Both the position numbers and the translations under genes were made by a program. Shown here one piece after another: positions 33,960-40,495 of a stretch of DNA of 64,000 nucleotides. Every line of letters begins with the position of its first letter. Position 1 is the stretch's first letter. Below the pieces are notes generated by a model, which was not told the origin of the DNA, did not search any database, and worked only from the letters and a program-made list of their open reading frames with translations. This stretch comes from DASXUX01 sp036504595 (GTDB lineage: Bacteria; Planctomycetota; SZUA-567; H5-PLA8), in NCBI GenBank assembly GCA_036504595.1, contig DASXUX010000030.1, forward strand, positions 372,001 through 436,000, in the 5' to 3' direction.

Positions 33960-34748
33960 ATGGACACCGCAGCAACGACCGAAGCGAAGCCCAAGAAGTG
34001 TATTCGCCTGGTCACTCGCGCCGACGACGCCGGGTCCAGCCAGAGCGCCAATCGCGCCATCCTCGAAACGTTTGAAAAAGGAATCGCGCGCAACGTTTCA
34101 GTGATTGCCTGTGGCCCGCAACTGGAACACGCCGCCGAACTTTTTCGCAACGTCAAAGGCCTCTGCGTCGGCCTGCACGTCACGCTCAATTGCGAATGGG
34201 AATCGCCGCGCTGGGGCCCCGTGCTGCCGCGCGAACGCGTCCCGTCTCTGATCGAACACGACGGCACGCTCACGCGTCACCCGCAGAATCTGCACGACCG
34301 CCACGCCAACGTCAACGAGATGGTCGCCGAAGTCTACGCGCAGCTTCAGCGCCTGCGAGAAGCGGGACTGCTAGTCCGCTACATCGATGAACACATGGGC
34401 GTGGGCTGGGTCTGCAACCTGTGGCAAAAGCTGGCCGATCTCGCCCGCGACGAGGGCCTCGTCGATGGCGTGCGCCGCGTAAAGGATCTGCCGCCAGCCG
34501 CTCAGCCGCAGGCCGATATCGTCGCCGACCTCCTCGCCCGCTTGGACGCCGCGCCCTCCGGCACGTACACGTACTTCGCGCATCCAACCTACGACGACGA
34601 CGAAATGCGCGCGTTCCACGGCATGGGCCAGCCCGCCGGCTTCTACGGCCCCGACCGCGACGCCCAGCGCCGCGTTTTCCTCGACGAGCGCGTCCTCTCC
34701 TACTGCGAAGAGAACAACGTGAAGTTGATCCGGTATTTGGACATTTAA
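33960..34748 (+). CDS. YdjC/ChbG-like carbohydrate deacetylase
   Basis: 262 residues of the YdjC family (chitooligosaccharide deacetylase ChbG, hopanoid HpnK). Metal-binding signature parts are TRADDAGSS, CVGLHVTLNCEW and IDEHMGVGW, plus FAHPTYDDDEM near the end. GGGAGGGA precedes the ATG. Its substrate is an acetylated sugar by family. The nearby glycan-degrading genes make a role in sugar catabolism likely. The stop TAA is followed by CGCC and a period-7 array. Confidence 0.85.
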   Translation: MDTAATTEAKPKKCIRLVTRADDAGSSQSANRAILETFEKGIARNVSVIACGPQLEHAAELFRNVKGLCVGLHVTLNCEWESPRWGPVLPRERVPSLIEHDGTLTRHPQNLHDRHANVNEMVAEVYAQLQRLREAGLLVRYIDEHMGVGWVCNLWQKLADLARDEGLVDGVRRVKDLPPAAQPQADIVADLLARLDAAPSGTYTYFAHPTYDDDEMRAFHGMGQPAGFYGPDRDAQRRVFLDERVLSYCEENNVKLIRYLDI

Positions 34749-34753
34749 CGCCG

Positions 34754-34849
34754 GTTCGTTGTTGGTAGTTCATGGTTCGTGGTTCGTGGCCATGAGCAGG
34801 GTTGGGTCGCAACCCCGAACCCTGAACCCTGAACCCCGAACCCTGCCGT
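34754..34849. repeat. Facing period-7 arrays GTTCGTG / CTGAACC between convergent genes
   Basis: GTTCGTT, GTTGGTA, GTTCATG, GTTCGTG, GTTCGTG at 34754-34788, and CGCAACC, CCGAACC, CTGAACC, CTGAACC, CCGAACC, CTGCCGT at 34808-34849. Read from the minus-strand gene, the right array is preceded by TAACGGC, whose TAA is that gene's stop codon. The plus-strand array follows TAACGCC at the other gene's stop. Confidence 0.93.
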
Positions 34850-36549
34850 TATTTGCTGTTCTCCGCCTGCGGCTTCTTGATCTTGTCGCCTTCGCTGAGG
34901 CCGTCTTTGATCTCGACGTAATATTCGTCGCGCATACCGGTTTTGACGAGGCGCTCCTTGGTGGTCGTTTGCGTTTGGGATGAGGCGGCCTGTTCGACCC
35001 GCAGCACTTTTTCTTGTCCGTTATCCGTCTTGACGAAACTCTTGGGAATGACGAGCACCTTGTCGCGCCGCTCAAGGATCACTTCCGCGTCCACAGGCAG
35101 GCCCGGCCGCAACACCTTAAATGCCTCTCCCTTCACTGCGCCTTTGGGTTCTGAGACGGCGATGATGAACTCGACAATGTCTCCCCCTTTCGGCGCTTGC
35201 GGGTCTTCCCGGAACATCCTTTGCGGTCCGATGCGGCCTTGTTCGAGGACTTTCCCTTCCAGCGGCTCCTTGATCGCCCGGCTCTTGATGACCACCTGCA
35301 TGCCGGGCTTGATCTCCGCCATGCGCGCGATGTCGAATTCCGCCCGCACGCGCTTTTCGTTGAAATCGGTGATGGTAATGATGGGCTGACCCGGGGCGAC
35401 CATGATGCCAGGCTCCGCGTGGCGTTTGACGACCAGTCCGTCCACCGGCGCGCGCAGCGTCAGGCCTTCCTTGAACAGCTTTTTCTTCTGGAGCTCTATG
35501 GCGGCGCGTTCGGCAGCGGCTTCGGCAGCCTTGATCTTCGCCTGGTCGGGCGGGCGCTTGGCTTCTTCCAGCTTGGCTTGAGCGCTGCGGAGTTCGGACT
35601 GCGCCTTGGCAACAGCCAAGCGCGCGAGATTGATATCGGCCGGATTGGGTGCGGCCGGAGCCTCAGGATTGTCCAAACGCAACTTCGCGGCCAGGGCGGC
35701 CTTGAGCTCATTTGTGAGCTGATCGACCTCCAATTTGGCTGCTTCGACGTCCTCAGCTTTCGCAGGTCTGTAGGCACGATCGACCTTTGCCATCGCCACG
35801 TTTACAGCTTGCCGTTTGCTCTCGACCTCCTGCTGAAGCTTCGCTTTTTCATCTATGGCCTTTGTTGCGAAGAGTGAGGCTGCCGGCTCCTTGTAATTTC
35901 GCACTCTTTCCTCGGCGAGCTCGAGCTCGCGCTTTGCCGCATCAAGTTCGGCTTTGGCCACGACCGCGTCATCATCGCCGGACTTTTTTTCCTGGAGCTT
36001 CTTTAGCTTGAATTCAGCCTTGGTCAGCTCCGTGCGCGCTTTTCCCACTGCCACCTCGGCTTCCTGCTTTTTCCAGTCAGGGATAGCCGCTGGGGCGACC
36101 GGTGTTTCAAGCTTCTTCAATTGCTGCTCGGCGATCTTCACGTCGGCGTCCGCCTGCTTGACCTTCTCTTCAGCCTGCGTAATCACTTCCGGCGGCAAAG
36201 GGGCTTTGGCTTGTTCGACCGCGGCCACCGCTTCCTTCAATGCGGATTCGGCCAGCTTGATCTGCATTTCCATCTCGGAACCATTCAACACCGCCAGCTC
36301 CTGGTTCAGAGCGACTTCCGCGCCTTCCTTGACGCTGACCGCGTCCAGCCGCCCGCCCATCCCGAAAGACAGCGGGATCTCTCCCATTCCCTCAATGCGG
36401 CCTGCGCCATTCACTTTGCGTTCGATCTTGCCGATCGTAGCGACGTGGAACTCGCCATCTTCCGTCGGTGTTTTGCCCAGATAGATGACCGTCCCGGCCC
36501 CCGCCAGGACAACCACGACAAACACATACGCCAGCTTTCGCATTCTCAA
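34849..36549 (-). CDS. HlyD-family periplasmic adaptor protein
   Basis: 566 residues. N-terminal membrane anchor (LAYVFVVVVLAGAGTVIYLG), biotinyl-lipoyl-like halves (SVKEGAEVALNQELAVLNGS and LRAPVDGLVVKRHAEPGIMVAPGQPI) flanking a very long alpha-helical hairpin rich in Lys/Glu/Ala (about residues 95-340), then beta-barrel. GAGGGG precedes the ATG. It follows the permease gene on the same strand (118 bases), consistent with a DevBC/MacAB-like efflux system. No ATPase gene is in the window. Confidence 0.87.
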   Translation of the reverse strand: MRMRKLAYVFVVVVLAGAGTVIYLGKTPTEDGEFHVATIGKIERKVNGAGRIEGMGEIPLSFGMGGRLDAVSVKEGAEVALNQELAVLNGSEMEMQIKLAESALKEAVAAVEQAKAPLPPEVITQAEEKVKQADADVKIAEQQLKKLETPVAPAAIPDWKKQEAEVAVGKARTELTKAEFKLKKLQEKKSGDDDAVVAKAELDAAKRELELAEERVRNYKEPAASLFATKAIDEKAKLQQEVESKRQAVNVAMAKVDRAYRPAKAEDVEAAKLEVDQLTNELKAALAAKLRLDNPEAPAAPNPADINLARLAVAKAQSELRSAQAKLEEAKRPPDQAKIKAAEAAAERAAIELQKKKLFKEGLTLRAPVDGLVVKRHAEPGIMVAPGQPIITITDFNEKRVRAEFDIARMAEIKPGMQVVIKSRAIKEPLEGKVLEQGRIGPQRMFREDPQAPKGGDIVEFIIAVSEPKGAVKGEAFKVLRPGLPVDAEVILERRDKVLVIPKSFVKTDNGQEKVLRVEQAASSQTQTTTKERLVKTGMRDEYYVEIKDGLSEGDKIKKPQAENSK

Positions 36550-36623
36550 ACCCCTCAGCCTACCGTAACAACTGCAGAGCCCCGGCTTGCGGGCTGGTGC
36601 GATTCACCTTCTCGCAAGCCGCC

Positions 36624-36660
36624 GACTCCTGGACTTCTGAACTCCCGGACTTCTGGACTG
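36624..36660. repeat. Array of GGACTTCT/GAACTCCC units between permease and adaptor genes
   Basis: Units GACTCCT, GGACTTCT, GAACTCCC, GGACTTCT, GGACT (period 7-8). It starts 7 bases after the permease stop on the minus strand. The same unit family occurs at 58876-58910. Confidence 0.82.
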
Positions 36661-36667
36661 CGTGGCT

Positions 36668-37831
36668 CTATCCCTTGAACACCTCCGCCGGCTCGATGCG
36701 CATCACGCGCCAGACCGACAGCATGGACGCCGCCACGCAAACAAAAACCGTCAAGAGCGCCAGCCAGCAATAGGTATTCAGGCTGAACGACAGATGCACA
36801 CCCTTGCCGCCGATGAAGCGGCTGGCCACGTACACCATTGCGCCACCGATCAGATGCGCCGGAAGAGCTCCCGCGACCGCCTGCGCGACAATCGCGCCCG
36901 AGACCTGCCAGTTAGAGCCGCCCATGGCCTTCAGCGTGCCGTACTCTTTGATGTGGTCCAAGGTCGAGGTATACAGAACCTGTCCGGCAACGACGACGCC
37001 AACGATCAAACCCATCAACGCTCCAATAGCCACCACGACGCCGGCGCCGGTCGAAACCAGCCAATAATCCTGAGCCTTCTTGGAGAACTCCGCCTGCGTG
37101 TACGCTTCGAAGTACTCCGTCTTGCCGATGTTGCTCAGGTTGGCGAGTACCTCGCCGCGATTGGCGTTCTTCTCCAGTTGGACCACGATGTAATGGATGG
37201 TGTCCGAACTGAAATGCCCAAAGGAGCGCGCATTGTTCAAGCCGGTAAAAATCATCGGGTTGCCCTGGAACGAACGAATGCCGTCGCTGATCGCCACCAC
37301 ACGCGCCTGAACTTCCCCGACTTGCGCGGTGGTGCCCATGTCCGCGTTATCGAGCCTGCGCCAGGCCGTCGTATCAATGGAGATCGCGCCGGGTTCGTCC
37401 AGATCATCGGCATAGCCGCGCAGAAGCTTCCACGGTTTTCCGATGCCGGATTCGACGTCATAACCCATGACCTGCACGGTTTTCTCCGCGCCGTTCTTCA
37501 GCTTCCATTTGCTGAAGACGACGAGGATCGGGTGAACGGACTTCACGCCGCGCGTTGACCGCACCGTGTCCAGCACACGCGGGTTCAAGTCCTTGGGGAA
37601 GTCGAAGTTCTCTTGATGCTGAGCGCAGACCCAGATGTCTCCGGCCGTGTTATCGACAACGATCGAGGCGTTCTCCTTGAAGCCGGTATAAAGGCCCAGT
37701 TGGATAAAGGCCATGCCTGCGGCCACAGAAATGCCCGTCAATGCGACGGCAAAGCGCAGCGGTTGGTGCAAAATAATGCGTAGCGCCAGCGAGACCAAGC
37801 AACCTCTCCCAACAACCCGGCCGGAGTCCAC
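36668..37831 (-). CDS. ABC transporter permease (DevC/MacB/FtsX-like)
   Basis: 387 residues, four membrane segments in the FtsX layout: one near the N-terminus (FAVALTGISVAAGMAFIQLGL), a large periplasmic domain, and three at the C-terminus (VVVAIGALMGLIVGVVVAGQ, AIVAQAVAGALPAHLIGG, ALLTVFVCVAASMLSVW) ending in RIEPAEVFKG. The open frame begins at GTG 37831; a TTG at 37798 preceded by GAGAGG is an attractive alternative. Pairs with the HlyD adaptor downstream. The ATP-binding subunit is missing here. Confidence 0.86.
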   Translation of the reverse strand: MDSGRVVGRGCLVSLALRIILHQPLRFAVALTGISVAAGMAFIQLGLYTGFKENASIVVDNTAGDIWVCAQHQENFDFPKDLNPRVLDTVRSTRGVKSVHPILVVFSKWKLKNGAEKTVQVMGYDVESGIGKPWKLLRGYADDLDEPGAISIDTTAWRRLDNADMGTTAQVGEVQARVVAISDGIRSFQGNPMIFTGLNNARSFGHFSSDTIHYIVVQLEKNANRGEVLANLSNIGKTEYFEAYTQAEFSKKAQDYWLVSTGAGVVVAIGALMGLIVGVVVAGQVLYTSTLDHIKEYGTLKAMGGSNWQVSGAIVAQAVAGALPAHLIGGAMVYVASRFIGGKGVHLSFSLNTYCWLALLTVFVCVAASMLSVWRVMRIEPAEVFKG

Positions 37832-37916
37832 TTTATGACCAACGCCCTGACTCAGGCCGAAGCGGCAGATTTTACGGTAAAGACGCTCGAAAGGTACTCT
37901 TCTTTAAGGGATTTTG

Positions 37917-37993
37917 GGTGGCATGCACGTGTTCGCGCCATTTGGCAGGTACGTCTCCGCGCAGCCCCTTTGGCGCGAACTCGTGCGTGCCGC
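37917..37993. repeat. Palindromic element C, long copy
   Basis: Left arm GGCATGCACGTGTTCGCGCC and right arm GGCGCGAACTCGTGCGTGCC are nearly complementary, with an internal stretch of about 30 bases. A shorter copy lies at 40267-40313. It lies between the hemL 3' end and the ABC operon start. Confidence 0.88.
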
Positions 37994-38036
37994 AGCGGAC
38001 AAGACGCTCGCTCGCATCTTGGCGCCCACCGCTCCC

Positions 38037-39365
38037 TTACGGCCGCGGCACTGATAGCGCCGCGAACGCCGCCCGCGCCGCCTTGGCCACTCGTTTAAGG
38101 TGTTTTGCCTTGATCGCCACGTTTACAAAAGCCGCTTCGAATTGACTGGGCGGCAGATAAACGCCACGGATCAGCATTTCGCGGAAGAACCTGGCATAAA
38201 GCGCCGCGTCGGCCAGTTTTGCCTCGGCAAAATTCGTGACCGGCCCCGGGCAGAAGAACAGCGTAAACATGCTGCCGGCGCGATTCAGGCAAACGCGCTG
38301 CGCCCAGCCCGTTTCCTTTGCAGCGTCCAGGATCGCAGCGCACACCGACGCCGAAACCTCCTCCAGCGTCGCGTAAACGCCCGGCTCCCGCAGCAGTTTC
38401 AGCGTCGCCAGGCCAGCGGCCATCGCCAGCGGATTGCCCGACAACGTTCCGGCCTGGTAGACGGGCCCCAGTGGAGCGACCTTCTGCATGACATCTCTGC
38501 GCCCGCCGTACGCCGCGCAGGGCAAGCCGCCGCCGATGATTTTTCCTAGCGTCGTCAGGTCAGGTTTCACGCCATAGAGCTGCTGCGCGCCACCGAGCGA
38601 CAAGCGGAAGCCAGTCATGACTTCGTCCAATATAAGGAGCGCGCCCGCCTCCTTTGCGGCTGCCGAAAGTCCGGCAAGGAAACCTTCCTTGGGCAGCAAG
38701 ACCCCGGCATTGCCAACGACCGGCTCGACAATGATGGCCGCGACCTGATCCTTGTTCGCGTCCAGCAGCGCCTTGACCGCAGGAAAGTCGTTGTACGGCG
38801 CCGTCAATGTCGCGCTCGCCACGTTGGCGATCACACCGGCGGAGTCCGGCAGCCCGAAGGTGGCAACGCCGGAGCCGGCTTTGACCAACATCGCATCGGA
38901 CGCCCCGTGATAGCACCCCTCGAACTTGATGATCTTCTCGCGCCCGGTGAAGCCCCGCGCCAGCCGCACGGCATGCATGCACGCTTCCGTTCCCGACGAT
39001 ACAAAGCGCATTTGCTCAATGGACGGAAAGACCTTGCAGACGCGAGCGGCAAGACGCGACTCAAGTTCCGTCGGCGCGCCGAAGCTGGCGCCTTTCTGAG
39101 CCTGCTTGCGAATGGCTGCGACAACTTTACTCGGACAGTGGCCGAGAATCATCGGCCCCCAGGAGCCGACAAAATCGACGTAATGGTTGCCATCCAGATC
39201 CACCAGTTCAGCGCCTTTGCCGCGCGCCACAAAGAAAGGAGCGCCGCCAACGCTTTTCCAGGACCGCACGGGCGAGTTGACGCCACCGGGGAAAAATCCG
39301 CACGCCTCCTTATAGGCGGCGGCCGACCGTGTGAGCGAGTGTGAAGTTCTGGCTGAAGTGTTCAA
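38037..39365 (-). CDS. hemL: Glutamate-1-semialdehyde 2,1-aminomutase
   Basis: 442 residues, full length for HemL. FFPGGVNSPVR near the start, SSGTEACMHAVRLARG, EPVVGNAGV and the PLP lysine K275 in TTLGKIIGGGLP. It makes 5-aminolevulinate in the C5 haem pathway in the cytosol. No other haem genes are adjacent, which fits the scattered hem genes of many bacteria. The need for haem matches the multihaem cytochrome in this window. Confidence 0.95.
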   Translation of the reverse strand: MNTSARTSHSLTRSAAAYKEACGFFPGGVNSPVRSWKSVGGAPFFVARGKGAELVDLDGNHYVDFVGSWGPMILGHCPSKVVAAIRKQAQKGASFGAPTELESRLAARVCKVFPSIEQMRFVSSGTEACMHAVRLARGFTGREKIIKFEGCYHGASDAMLVKAGSGVATFGLPDSAGVIANVASATLTAPYNDFPAVKALLDANKDQVAAIIVEPVVGNAGVLLPKEGFLAGLSAAAKEAGALLILDEVMTGFRLSLGGAQQLYGVKPDLTTLGKIIGGGLPCAAYGGRRDVMQKVAPLGPVYQAGTLSGNPLAMAAGLATLKLLREPGVYATLEEVSASVCAAILDAAKETGWAQRVCLNRAGSMFTLFFCPGPVTNFAEAKLADAALYARFFREMLIRGVYLPPSQFEAAFVNVAIKAKHLKRVAKAARAAFAALSVPRP

Positions 39366-39713
39366 AGTCTAGCCCCTATGTTGAGTGCGCCATGATTTTG
39401 CTTCCAATTTGGAAGGCGCTCATTACGATAACGTCCTGTTATTCAGTGGAAAGTGAAATGTTTAAGGAGTGATGAAGCGCGAACGTAACAAGTTGTTTTT
39501 GAACTGCTTGCATTCAACGCGCACGCAGTGACATGACAAAACAATAGACAGTAATTGCTCCCATAGTGCTACAGCCGCAACGTGCGGCATAAAAATTGTA
39601 ACACAAGTGTCGATTCCGTTCGCGTTGGGAAGTTTCTACCCGCGCTGTGCTTCACGTTTTGAGGCAACCTGAGGTCGAAACGCGCTTGCGGTTTTCTGGC
39701 AGTGGAGAATGTT
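39366..39713. other. Intergenic region between hemL and the HEAT-repeat gene
   Basis: Divergent genes. AT-richer than the surroundings. A 19-codon open frame 39472-39531 (AAGGAGTG before ATG) is the only translation-like signal. No repeat array. Confidence 0.4.
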
Positions 39714-40208
39714 ATGTACAGGACACTCGCTGAAGCAGCCGCCAATTGCACCCGCAACATTTCAACGGTTGGCAGCAGCACTATCTCGAAACGCTCGTCC
39801 GCACTGACCCCGGAACGGGCCGATCCTGTGCACGAACTGCTGGAAGAAATGAAGGAGGGCGACTGCAGCAAGCGTGTCGGCGCCATCTGCGCTCTGGCCG
39901 AGTTGGGCCCGAGGGCAGCCAGTGCCGTGCCGGCCTTGGTCTCCTCTCTCGACGACATCGACTGGGTGGTGCGCGTTGCGGCGATCACGGCCTTGGGAGA
40001 ATTGGGGGCGTCGGCAAGAGAATCCGTTCCGGCGCTGGTCGAAACGCTGCAAAAGGACGATGTGTGCGTCAGTGCGGCGATCGCACTGGGCCGCATCGGT
40101 CCGGAAGCGCGCGCCGCCACCGAGGCGCTCACTGAACTGCGGCAGCGGAAGACCGGGTTCGATTGCTGGTGCGTTGAAGAAGCTCTGCGCTTGATTCGCC
40201 AACGCTAA
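39714..40208 (+). CDS. HEAT-repeat (PBS-lyase-type) protein
   Basis: 164 residues. After an N-terminal Ser-rich region come HEAT-like repeats: AICALAELGPRAASAVPALV, AAITALGELGASARESVPALV, and AAIALGRIGPEARAATEAL. ATG 39714 lies 6 bases after GGAG; an earlier GTG would place the start inside the ribosome-binding site. These repeats are protein-interaction scaffolds. A classical terminator follows the gene. Confidence 0.8.
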   Translation: MYRTLAEAAANCTRNISTVGSSTISKRSSALTPERADPVHELLEEMKEGDCSKRVGAICALAELGPRAASAVPALVSSLDDIDWVVRVAAITALGELGASARESVPALVETLQKDDVCVSAAIALGRIGPEARAATEALTELRQRKTGFDCWCVEEALRLIRQR

Positions 40209-40231
40209 ACGGAATCAATGTTGGGGGACTG

Positions 40232-40266
40232 GCAGCGCCGCTTCGTCGAAGCGGCGCTGCTTTTTT
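40232..40266 (+). terminator. Rho-independent terminator of the HEAT-repeat gene
   Basis: GCAGCGCCGCTTC-GTC-GAAGCGGCGCTGC followed by TTTTTT. Perfect 13-base stem. Element C starts directly after the T-run. Confidence 0.95.
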
Positions 40267-40313
40267 GTGGCACGCATGTGTTCGCGCATCCTTTCGCGCG
40301 AACTCATGCGTGC
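40267..40313. repeat. Palindromic element C, short copy
   Basis: GTGGCACGCATGTGTTCGCG and its complement CGCGAACTCATGCGTGC surround a short loop. Compared with the copy at 37917, a C-G pair in the stem is replaced by T-A (CACG/CGTG to CATG/CATG). Confidence 0.88.
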
Positions 40314-40495
40314 GTTACCAGACACCGCCCCAGACACGCTTCGCCCCAGCGGCTTACACCCTGCTCGCGCACAGAATGCTAGGTTCCATGTTGCACAGCC
40401 CTGGTTTCTGGCTATGCTCTCGCCCAATGGCTGAAAGAACCGCTGCAAGCTCTCGAACACCGTCGTCGGTGACCGCGGGTGCACCTTGTGGCGTC

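Noticed and set aside
37835..38098. Plus-strand frame MTNALTQAEAADF... between the ABC operon and hemL
   Set aside because: After about 28 residues it reads through palindromic element C and then Pro/Ala/Arg-rich sequence; no conserved motif. It may be a truncated leftover but cannot be supported.
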